Source of the DNA: an uncultured Collinsella sp.
Lineage (GTDB): Bacteria > Actinomycetota > Coriobacteriia > Coriobacteriales > Coriobacteriaceae
Assembly: GCA_958415665.1 (NCBI GenBank)
Contig: CATYZK010000026.1
Span: 1 to 26,278 of the forward strand
Direction of reading: 5' to 3'
Length of the DNA stretch: 26,278 bases
Part shown: positions 1 through 5,990 of the stretch, one piece after another
How the letters are laid out: every line of letters begins with the position of its first letter
Position numbering within the stretch: the first letter of the stretch is position 1
Translations under genes and position numbers: made by a program
The notes under the pieces: model-generated
What the model saw: only the letters and a program-made list of their open reading frames with translations
What the model was told of the DNA's origin: nothing
Database searches by the model: none

Positions 1-4
1 AAAA

Positions 5-140
5 TCTCAATCTGTAACACCTGGACTCGATTTGGGCGGCTAACTGTTACAGATTTAGATTGAAACGGATGGGCCGAGGGGAATGTCTCGATCTGTAACA
101 GTAAGACCCGGTTTTGGCCGGTAAATGTTACAGATCGAGA
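5..140. repeat. Alternating inverted-repeat array, short copy (4 arms)
   Basis: Four 15-bp arms of consensus TCTCRATCTGTAACA or its reverse complement lie at 5-19 (+), 45-59 (-), 86-100 (+) and 126-140 (-), separated by 25, 26 and 25 bases. Each +/- pair can form a 15-bp stem with a 25-base loop. The second arm carries one mismatch. Bases 1-55 are identical to 11971-12025, including the loop. The same family, with the same pitch, recurs at 11974-12271. No coding potential is seen here. Function unknown. Confidence 0.85.
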
Positions 141-200
141 CATTTGGACAGAGCGGGCCCTGCATGCCCAATCTGACACAAGCCAACAAGGTGCAAACTA

Positions 201-263
201 GGGAACTTTACTAGGGAACTAGGGAACTTTACTGCGGAACTGGGGAACTTTACTGGGGAACTG
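201..263. repeat. 21-bp tandem repeat, three copies
   Basis: Three head-to-tail 21-bp units start at 201, 222 and 243. Each begins GGGAACTTTACT and ends with a second GGAACT half, so the half motif recurs every 8-13 bases. A degenerate fourth half-unit follows at 264. The block lies directly upstream of the candidate -10 box for the gene at 318, where operators or activator sites would be expected. A regulatory role is inferred from position only. Confidence 0.75.
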
Positions 264-277
264 GGGAATGACTGGGG

Positions 278-312
278 TATAGTAGGGGTTGACTAATGAT
301 TCAATCGAAGGA
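278..312 (+). promoter_or_regulatory. Candidate -10 box and ribosome binding site for the AlbA-type gene
   Basis: TATAGT at 278-283 resembles a -10 element. No good -35 box sits 16-18 bases upstream, where the 21-bp tandem repeats lie instead, which suggests control by a protein bound to the repeats. GAAGGA at 307-312 is a Shine-Dalgarno sequence 5 bases before the ATG at 318. Confidence 0.35.
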
Positions 313-317
313 CAGCT

Positions 318-1817
318 ATGTTCATAACGAATGATATCGAGTTGGTCGCTGCGGTTGAGCACATGAGGGCCGCAGGGACGGACCTTGCCGAATACGAACT
401 CAAAACTGCGGCAGGTGGTTTTCCCAAGACGATGCCGGACTCAATTTCTGCTTTTGCTAATGGAGCTGGCGGAACGATCGTATTTGGCATCAGCGAAAAA
501 GACGGCTTTCATTCGGTGGATGTTGATGTAAAGATGATCCAGGCGCATAGTGCCCAAGCTGCGAGGGAGCTCATTGAGCCTCCTCAGATGGTGGACATCA
601 TGGTCTTGGAGTTTGAGTCAAAGCCTGTCGTCGTGGTTAATGTCCCCGAGGCTTCGCCACGAGAAAAGCCGTGCTATGTCAAAAAGCTTGGACAGCGTCT
701 TGGCTCATATATAAGAACTGGCGACGGTGATCATAAGATGTCCTCTTATGAAATAGATCGATACATCGAGAATCAATATCGAAGCGCGCGCAATGACGCT
801 GTTGTCGTTGAGGGCGCAACGATGGATGACTTTGACCAAGAATTGCTTGCTGGATGGCTCTCGCGAGTGAGGGCAACAACGTTGGGCAGGTCGGCGGCTT
901 TAAGCGACGAGGAGCTCATGGCAAATCGGCGTGTGGTTTCCCCCGACGCTGAAGGGATTTTGAGGCCAACCGTTGCAGGAATTATGGCGTTGGGTTTTAG
1001 TCCACAACGGTTTTTTCCTCGAGCTAATGTTGTGTTTACGGCGTATCCGACACCGCTAAAGGGCGAGGTGGGGAAAGCCGGAGAACGGTTTTCCGATTCG
1101 GTCGATATTGACGGACCAATACCCATCATGGTGGTTGATGCGGTGCGGGCTGCATCACGAAACATGAGGCATGGCGCAATTGTAAAAGGCGCGTTGAGGG
1201 AAAACGTGCCGGACTATCCGTTGGCCGCAGTCCGTGAGGCCGTTGCCAACGCGTTGATGCATAGGGATTATTCTCCCGATGCGTTGGGTACTCCCGTAAT
1301 GATTGATCTCTATCCCGATCGTCTAGAGCTGTCCAACCCCGGAGGTCTGTTCGGTTCGCTGACGGTCGAGCGCTTGGGGCAACGAGGCGCAACGGCTTCG
1401 AGGAACCAATTTCTAGCGCGAATTCTCGAGGATGTGCCCTACTCTGATGTTGATGGCAGGGTCGGTCGCGTCGTCGAGAATCGAGGCTCAGGCTATCCAA
1501 CAATTAATAGGGAGCTCGAACAAGCTTTGATGCCCGCACCGATTGCCAAAAGCACTCTCGATGAGTTTGTTTTGATCATGAGGCATCGGCGTATGACGGA
1601 TCAGGAAGACCGCTCATATACAAAGGAAAACGTGAAAACTGCCATTCTGGGTTACATTGCCGATCGCGAGAGCGTAAGCACGTCGGAACTTGCGAAAGCG
1701 TCGGGGATGTCAATGAAAACGGTACGCCGATATCTGTCTGCGCTTATGGAGGAAGGAATTGTCGAGGGAATCGGGACGGCCAACAGCCCCAAGCGACGCT
1801 ATCGTTTGCGTCGGTAG
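318..1817 (+). CDS. AlbA/Schlafen-type DNA-binding and HATPase_c_4 domain transcriptional regulator
   Basis: The 499-residue protein has the layout of the COG2865 'predicted transcriptional regulator / RecG-like' family. An AlbA_2 (Schlafen-like) DNA-binding domain covers roughly residues 15-140, with FANGAGGTIVFGI near its start. A middle region is followed by an HATPase_c_4 domain around 290-400, whose REAVANALMHRDYS motif is the N-box-like helix and whose LSNPGGLFG follows. A winged helix occupies about 440-499 (SELAKASGMSMKTVRRYLSA). Members are thought to be ATP-responsive regulators, often next to mobile or defence loci; the exact target is unknown. The ATG at 318 has a good RBS. Base composition looks lower in GC than the genes downstream, which suggests horizontal transfer. 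The stop codon TAG at 1815-1817 shares its last base with the start of the tRNA-derived sequence, so the gene ends exactly at a recombination junction. Autoregulation through the upstream tandem repeats is plausible. Confidence 0.85.
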   Translation: MFITNDIELVAAVEHMRAAGTDLAEYELKTAAGGFPKTMPDSISAFANGAGGTIVFGISEKDGFHSVDVDVKMIQAHSAQAARELIEPPQMVDIMVLEFESKPVVVVNVPEASPREKPCYVKKLGQRLGSYIRTGDGDHKMSSYEIDRYIENQYRSARNDAVVVEGATMDDFDQELLAGWLSRVRATTLGRSAALSDEELMANRRVVSPDAEGILRPTVAGIMALGFSPQRFFPRANVVFTAYPTPLKGEVGKAGERFSDSVDIDGPIPIMVVDAVRAASRNMRHGAIVKGALRENVPDYPLAAVREAVANALMHRDYSPDALGTPVMIDLYPDRLELSNPGGLFGSLTVERLGQRGATASRNQFLARILEDVPYSDVDGRVGRVVENRGSGYPTINRELEQALMPAPIAKSTLDEFVLIMRHRRMTDQEDRSYTKENVKTAILGYIADRESVSTSELAKASGMSMKTVRRYLSALMEEGIVEGIGTANSPKRRYRLRR

Positions 1818-1879
1818 GAGCAGTCTGGTAGCTCGCCGGGCTCATAACCCGGAGGTCGTAGGTTCAAATTCCGCCCCCG
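1817..1879 (+). pseudogene. Truncated initiator tRNA-fMet copy (island boundary repeat)
   Basis: Bases 1817-1869 are identical to 11817-11869 inside the intact tRNA-fMet, and 1870-1879 differ at two of ten positions. The copy keeps the D arm, the CAT anticodon arm with its three G:C pairs, the variable loop and most of the T arm. It lacks the 5' acceptor strand, and its 3' end reads GAGGCGG instead of CGACCA, so it cannot make a functional tRNA. It forms a direct repeat with the intact gene, 10 kb away. The best explanation is an attachment-site or recombination remnant, although no integrase is present in the window. Confidence 0.85.
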
Positions 1880-1938
1880 AGGCGGATGCCACCTGCGATT
1901 CCGATCAGTCCGCCACGCCCTCTCAGGAGGTCTAACCC

Positions 1939-2253
1939 ATGGATCCCATTCTTGCCGAGGACTACTCGACCGTTCTACCCGCCGCTTCTTTTGTTATAGC
2001 TGCCTATGTGGGCATTTGGCTCGCACTTGCGGTTTACGCGTTTGTTCTGTCGCGCCTCGCCAAGCGCACCGAGCGCGACCTCGGTGCGCTCAAGCAGGCC
2101 CTCGTCGCCCGCGAGGAAAGCTCGAGCGCTAAAGGGGCCTACCCACCCTTGCCGGATTCGAACGTGGCAAGAACGGCTATGGAGTGGCTGTACTTCCCCT
2201 CATATAGTGGTGTCATCGAAGCTTCGCATGCACTTCGAACGGTTCCACGATAA
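1939..2253 (+). CDS. CcmD-like small membrane protein, probably a hybrid or truncated remnant
   Basis: A strong RBS (AGGAGG at 1925-1930) precedes the ATG at 1939. Residues 1-60 resemble CcmD, the small haem-exporter protein of cytochrome c maturation: one membrane helix at about residues 14-38, followed by a basic amphipathic stretch with RLAKRTERDLGALKQAL. CcmD normally ends shortly after this stretch. Here the frame continues for about 40 more residues of unrelated, low-likelihood sequence that overlaps the probable promoter of the PTS genes. Just upstream, an open frame at 1879-1935 ends in TAA three bases before the ATG, as the tail of a preceding ccm gene would. This suggests that a piece of a ccm operon was caught between the tRNA remnant and the PTS locus. 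Function is doubtful without ccm partners. The CcmD assignment rests on layout only. Confidence 0.45.
   Translation: MDPILAEDYSTVLPAASFVIAAYVGIWLALAVYAFVLSRLAKRTERDLGALKQALVAREESSSAKGAYPPLPDSNVARTAMEWLYFPSYSGVIEASHALRTVPR
2203..2208 (+). promoter_or_regulatory. Candidate -10 element for PTS IIB-IIC
   Basis: TATAGT lies about 60 bases before the IIB start. The -35 position (2180-2185, TGGAGT) is poor, as expected of an activator-dependent promoter controlled by a PRD regulator. A palindrome CGAAGCTTCG at about 2218-2227 and two TTCGAACG copies nearby are possible operator elements. None is proven. Confidence 0.3.
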
Positions 2254-2269
2254 CGAGAAAGGGAAGCCG

Positions 2270-2575
2270 ATGAAGAAGATTATCCTCTTGTGCAATTCCG
2301 GCATGTCTACGAGCCTCATGGTTCAGAAGATGAAGGATGCCGCCGCCGCCGAGGGCCTCGAGTGCGCCATTGCCGCCTACTCCACTGATAAGGCGGCAGA
2401 GGTCGCCTCGGATGCCGACTGCATTTTGCTGGGTCCTCAGATTCAGTTCCAAGCCGATGAAGTTCGCACGGCATGCCCGGGCGTGCCGGTTGCCGTCATT
2501 GACATGGTGGCGTACGGCACGATGGATGGCAACGTTGCGCTTGCCCAGGCCAAATCCCTTATGGGTGAGAACTAG
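2270..2575 (+). CDS. PTS system, lactose/cellobiose-family IIB component
   Basis: This 101-residue cytoplasmic phosphocarrier passes phosphate from IIA to the incoming sugar through a cysteine. The N-terminal beta strand and P-loop MKKIILLCNSGMSTS is the hallmark of Lac/chitobiose IIB, with phospho-acceptor Cys8. The length matches the family (about 100 residues). The ATG at 2270 was chosen over upstream in-frame starts because it follows GAAAGGGA at a normal distance and begins exactly at the conserved strand. It is followed after 14 bases by IIC, whose RBS AGGAGG overlaps the IIB stop codon, so the two are translationally coupled. The cognate IIA lies in a convergent operon at 4107-4466. 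The substrate cannot be read from IIB; a beta-glucoside or N-acetylated disaccharide is likely from the neighbours. Confidence 0.93.
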   Translation: MKKIILLCNSGMSTSLMVQKMKDAAAAEGLECAIAAYSTDKAAEVASDADCILLGPQIQFQADEVRTACPGVPVAVIDMVAYGTMDGNVALAQAKSLMGEN

Positions 2576-2589
2576 GAGGCGCGTCGCAC

Positions 2590-3852
2590 ATGGCATCCAT
2601 GAACGGTATCATTGCCAAGATTTCTTCTTGGGGTAACGCTGTCAGCAAAAATACGATTCTCCAGGCGATTTCGTCGGGCATCATGTCGATGTTCCCCATC
2701 ATCATCGTCGGATCGTTCGCAAGCTTGTTCTCGGGCATTCCCATTCCGGCTTATCAGGAGTTCCTTACAACGAGCGGCGTCAATGTGGCGCTTTCTGCCG
2801 TGGTGAACGCAACCACCAACATGCTCGGCCTGTTCTTCACCTACGGTGTTGCGCGCTCGTACGGTGAGAACATCGGGGTTAAGGCTCCTGCCGCCGGTGT
2901 GCTCGCCCTTGTTGTCTATGTTGCGCTGATGCCTACGCTGACTTCAGAAGATGGTGTGACGTCGCTTGCTTTTGACTATCTGGGCACTAAAGGCATGATC
3001 TTGGGCATCGTTATTGCGTTCCTTGCAACGAAGATCTTCCACCTTATTGTTTCTAAGAACATTGTTATTAAGATGCCCGCTGGCACGCCCGACTTTGTGT
3101 CCAACAGTTTCGTTTCGCTCATTCCCGCGTTTGCCATTGCGCTGTGCGCTATCGCGGTGCGCATGATCTTCGCGCTGACTCCCTGGGGCGACGCGTTCAG
3201 CTGTTTCTACGCTCTCATCCAGATGCCCATCCAGGGTCTGATTGGCGGCAACATCGCTTCCGTTGTTCTCATTAGCGTGATCATGTGCCTGCTGTGGTGC
3301 TTCGGCATTCATCCCGGTTTTATCACGAGCCTCATCGGCCCGCTCTTCATGATGCTCGATGGTGCCAACCAGGCCGCCTACGCTGCTGGAGAGGCTCTCC
3401 CCAACATCATCGGTATGAACTTCAATTACATTACGACCATCGCAATTGCCTACCCCGCCGTTCCCATTGCCATCCTTTTGGTCGCCCGTTCCGCCCAGCT
3501 GCGTACGGTCGGCAAGGTGGCGCTGGCGCCCGGTTTCTTTGGCATCAACGAGCCGATTATTTTCGGCCTCCCCATTGTGCTGAACCCCGTGGCTGCTATT
3601 CCGTTTATCGTGACGCCTCTTGTCAATGTCATTGGAATGTACGCGCTGCAGTCCCTGGGTATTGTGGCAAAATGCGTCGGCATCCTGCCGTTCAACATCC
3701 CGGTGGTCATCACTGGCATGCTTTCCGGTGGTATCAGCATCGCCATCGCAGAGGTCGTTTTTCTCATCATCGATATCTTGATTTGGATTCCGTTTATCAA
3801 GGCGATGGACGCCGCCAAGCTCAAGGCGGAGCAGGAAGCGCAGGCGGCATAG
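2590..3852 (+). CDS. PTS system, lactose/cellobiose-family IIC permease
   Basis: The 420-residue polytopic inner-membrane protein carries the sugar across the membrane and presents it for phosphorylation by IIB. It has about ten hydrophobic segments, including FPIIIVGSFASLFSGI near the N-terminus. The signature GINEPIIFGLPIVLNP (about residues 318-333) contains the conserved Asn-Glu-Pro of the sugar site in Lac-family IIC proteins. The length is slightly below the usual 430-450. The start at 2590 has AGGAGG ten bases upstream. The C-terminus is short, charged and Ala-rich (AAKLKAEQEAQAA). It is the last gene of the IIB-IIC unit and is followed by a strong terminator. Likely substrates are cellobiose, chitobiose or another beta-glycoside. 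Confidence 0.93.
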   Translation: MASMNGIIAKISSWGNAVSKNTILQAISSGIMSMFPIIIVGSFASLFSGIPIPAYQEFLTTSGVNVALSAVVNATTNMLGLFFTYGVARSYGENIGVKAPAAGVLALVVYVALMPTLTSEDGVTSLAFDYLGTKGMILGIVIAFLATKIFHLIVSKNIVIKMPAGTPDFVSNSFVSLIPAFAIALCAIAVRMIFALTPWGDAFSCFYALIQMPIQGLIGGNIASVVLISVIMCLLWCFGIHPGFITSLIGPLFMMLDGANQAAYAAGEALPNIIGMNFNYITTIAIAYPAVPIAILLVARSAQLRTVGKVALAPGFFGINEPIIFGLPIVLNPVAAIPFIVTPLVNVIGMYALQSLGIVAKCVGILPFNIPVVITGMLSGGISIAIAEVVFLIIDILIWIPFIKAMDAAKLKAEQEAQAA

Positions 3853-3888
3853 TAACAAGTCCCCTTCATATTGCCGCGTTTGTATTGC

Positions 3889-3928
3889 GAGGTGGGCGGT
3901 GCTGCAGAAGCGCCGCCCACCTCGTTTT
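3889..3928 (+). terminator. Rho-independent terminator after PTS IIC
   Basis: CGAGGTGGGCGG at 3889-3900 pairs perfectly with CCGCCCACCTCG at 3913-3924 around a short loop that adds further pairs, and TTTT follows. It ends the IIB-IIC transcript. Confidence 0.85.
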
Positions 3929-4030
3929 GTATACCGACGCCGCGTATTGCGCGGGCTCGATTCGTAGCGCCGTATGGATTGGATGGTGCGGACGACACCT
4001 CCACCACAAGGACGACGCCTCCCCACAAGA

Positions 4031-4059
4031 AGGGCCCCGGGCTGAACGCCCGGGGCCCT
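4031..4059. terminator. GC-rich hairpin between convergent operons
   Basis: AGGGCCCCGGGC (4031-4042) and GCCCGGGGCCCT (4048-4059) form a perfect 12-bp stem with a 5-base loop. There is no clear T run on either side. It lies between the IIC gene and the convergent IIA gene, so it probably acts as a bidirectional transcription barrier or 3' stabiliser. The remaining bases between 3852 and 4107 show nothing else. Confidence 0.6.
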
Positions 4060-4106
4060 GTACTTTGCGTTGCCGATTATCTCTAGCCGGTTATAGCGCA
4101 CAAGAT

Positions 4107-4466
4107 TTACGCTGCGTTGACCTTCTTCTCCAGTTCATCGATACGGTTCTGCATGGCGTCGATCATGCGGTACAGGTCAACCAGCTCGCGTGCAAAAGCC
4201 TTGGTGATCTCGGTCGCCATGAGCTGATCCTCTGCATGAACTTGAATAAGCGATGCCGGGGCATTGACTCCCTGAGCTGCGGAGGAGATCATTTCCAGAT
4301 GAACGTCGTGGCTTTCCAGAAAGTTTGCATCGCCATCTGAAATGAGGGCGGGAGACTCATCTGCTCGGCCATCTTTCGCGTGCTTGATGGCCTCCATGTA
4401 GGCGCTCTTTGCAGTGCCTGCCGTGCTGATGAGCTTAAAAACTTGCAGTTCTTCATCGGGAGTCAT
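4107..4466 (-). CDS. PTS system, lactose/cellobiose-family IIA component
   Basis: This 119-residue three-helix cytoplasmic protein takes phosphate from HPr and gives it to IIB. The motif VHAEDQLMATEI contains His77, which aligns with the phospho-His of LacF-type IIA proteins (VHAQDHLM). The predicted C-terminal helix DAMQNRIDELEKKV suits the trimeric coiled coil. The start chosen is the ATG at 4466, preceded by GAAAGGA; an upstream in-frame start at 4529 would add 21 non-homologous residues and overlap a hairpin. It is the third gene of a minus-strand operon after the PRD regulator and the 6-phospho-beta-glucosidase. It is separated from its IIB and IIC partners, which lie convergently at 2270-3852. 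No other IIA of this type is seen in the window. Confidence 0.9.
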   Translation of the reverse strand: MTPDEELQVFKLISTAGTAKSAYMEAIKHAKDGRADESPALISDGDANFLESHDVHLEMISSAAQGVNAPASLIQVHAEDQLMATEITKAFARELVDLYRMIDAMQNRIDELEKKVNAA

Positions 4467-4491
4467 AGTGCAATATCCTTTCTGTTGTTGC

Positions 4492-4521
4492 GCGAGCGCA
4501 ACAAGGCAGCGTTGCGCTCGC
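4492..4521 (-). other. Intercistronic hairpin between 6-phospho-beta-glucosidase and IIA genes
   Basis: GCGAGCGCAAC at 4492-4502 and GTTGCGCTCGC at 4511-4521 form a perfect 11-bp stem with an 8-base loop in the 96-base gap between the two genes. No T run follows in the direction of transcription. It could tune expression of IIA relative to the upstream genes by partial termination or mRNA processing. Confidence 0.55.
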
Positions 4522-4562
4522 TTGTCCATGTGACATAAACAGCCGTGTGACTGATTGGCGAA

Positions 4563-5975
4563 TTACAGGTTCGTACCATTCGATGCGATGACGTCGCGAT
4601 ACCAGAAGAATGACTTTTTAGGAATGCGCTCAAGCGTGCCAGCGCCCTCGTTGTCCCGGTCGACATAGATGAAGCCGTAGCGCTTCTTCATCTCTCCCGT
4701 GCCGGCGGAGACGAGGTCGAGCGTGCTCCAGGGCGTGTACCCCATCAGGTCCACACTGTCCTCATCGACCGCGTCGATCATGGCAGCTATGTGCGCGCGA
4801 AGGTAGGCGATGCGATAGTCGTCATCAACGCGCCCATCTACCACCTCGTCTACTGCGCCGAGGCCATTTTCTACCACAAAGAGCGGCTTTTGGTAGCGGT
4901 TGTAAAGCAGGCGGAGTGTCAGACGCAGGCCCATGGGGTCGAGCTGCCAACCCCAAGCGCTCGTTTCGAGGTAGGGGTTCTTCACGCCGCTCACCATGTT
5001 GCCGCCTGTCTTTTCGGCGTCGGCTTCGGTGCCGCTTTGCACCATCGATGAGTAGTAGCTAAAGCCAACGAAGTCTACCGTACCGGCGCGGAGAATCTCG
5101 TCATCTCCCGCCTCGCGCACAAGGGTAACCCCGCGTCGCTCCATGGCCTTGCATAAGAAGGAGGGGAGATAGCCGCGCACCTGCACATCCGCAAAGGCGA
5201 GCATATCGTTTTGGAAATCGTCTGCCGCCTTCGCGTCGAGCGGGTGGCAGGTTTTTGGATACACAATGCCCGCGAGTGTCATGCAACCGACCTTGAGGCC
5301 GGGATCGATCTCGTGCGCTCGGATGACCGCCTTAGCGCTTGCGACAAATTGGTGGTAGGCCGCCTGATAGATGGTGGGCCAATAGCCCTCGTCTCCCGGT
5401 CGCATATTGATGCCGGTGGGCGACCACGGATTGTACTCGGCAACGTTGATCTCGTTGAACGTGAGCCAATAGCGCACAGTGTCGCCGAACTCCCGGAAGC
5501 ATACATCACAGTACCTCGCGAAGAAGTCCACGAGACGCCTATCGCGCCAACCCCCGTACTTTCTCACGAGGCCAAGTGGCATCTCGTAATGCGAAAGCGT
5601 AACAACAGGTTCTATGTTGTAGCGCTTAAGCTCAGCAAATACGCTACGGTAGAAAGCGAGGCCGCGCTCGTTGGGCTCGATCTCGTCGCCTTCGGGGAAG
5701 ATGCGGCTCCATGCGATGGAGAGGCGCAGGACCTTGAGTCCCATTTGGGCAAAGAGCGCTATGTCTTCCTTGTAGCGATGATAGAAATCCACGCCGTCGT
5801 GGCTCGGGTAGTAGACCCCTGCCTCAACGTCGGTCGTTATACGTCGAGGCGTATCGACCGCGCCGGCGGTCATCACATCGGCAACCGAGAGACCCTTGCC
5901 GTCTTCTTGATAGGCTCCCTCGCATTGATTTGCCGCCAAAGCGGCTCCCCATAGAAAATCAGCTGGTAACGCCAT
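4563..5975 (-). CDS. GH1 6-phospho-beta-glucosidase
   Basis: The 470-residue cytoplasmic glycoside hydrolase family 1 enzyme cleaves 6-phospho-beta-glucosides delivered by the PTS. Family features: the N-terminal FLWGAALAANQCEGAY, the acid/base Glu175 in TFNEINV, and the nucleophile Glu369 in FVVENGLG. Ser423, Lys431 and Tyr433 in SAGTGEMKKRYGFIYVD form the phosphate-binding triad of BglA/AscB/LacG-type enzymes, so a 6-phospho substrate is well supported. The ATG at 5975 was chosen because AAAGGGG lies six bases upstream; a GTG two codons earlier (5981) would abut the RBS. It begins 15 bases after the regulator stop, in the same operon. Specificity for glucose versus galactose cannot be settled from sequence alone. 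Confidence 0.93.
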   Translation of the reverse strand: MALPADFLWGAALAANQCEGAYQEDGKGLSVADVMTAGAVDTPRRITTDVEAGVYYPSHDGVDFYHRYKEDIALFAQMGLKVLRLSIAWSRIFPEGDEIEPNERGLAFYRSVFAELKRYNIEPVVTLSHYEMPLGLVRKYGGWRDRRLVDFFARYCDVCFREFGDTVRYWLTFNEINVAEYNPWSPTGINMRPGDEGYWPTIYQAAYHQFVASAKAVIRAHEIDPGLKVGCMTLAGIVYPKTCHPLDAKAADDFQNDMLAFADVQVRGYLPSFLCKAMERRGVTLVREAGDDEILRAGTVDFVGFSYYSSMVQSGTEADAEKTGGNMVSGVKNPYLETSAWGWQLDPMGLRLTLRLLYNRYQKPLFVVENGLGAVDEVVDGRVDDDYRIAYLRAHIAAMIDAVDEDSVDLMGYTPWSTLDLVSAGTGEMKKRYGFIYVDRDNEGAGTLERIPKKSFFWYRDVIASNGTNL

Positions 5976-5990
5976 GCGCACCCCTTTCTT

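Noticed and set aside
2140..2175. A tRNA-like T-loop on the minus strand (CGTTCGAATCCGGC) near the start of the PTS region, a possible second attachment site.
   Set aside because: The bases flanking the T-loop do not form a T stem, and no other tRNA arms are found. The match is short enough to be chance.
2006..2575. A longer 189-codon reading of the PTS IIB gene starting at 2006.
   Set aside because: The added N-terminal part is out of frame with the CcmD-like gene and rich in Arg/Ser/Pro. IIB proteins are about 100 residues, and the ATG at 2270 has a proper RBS.
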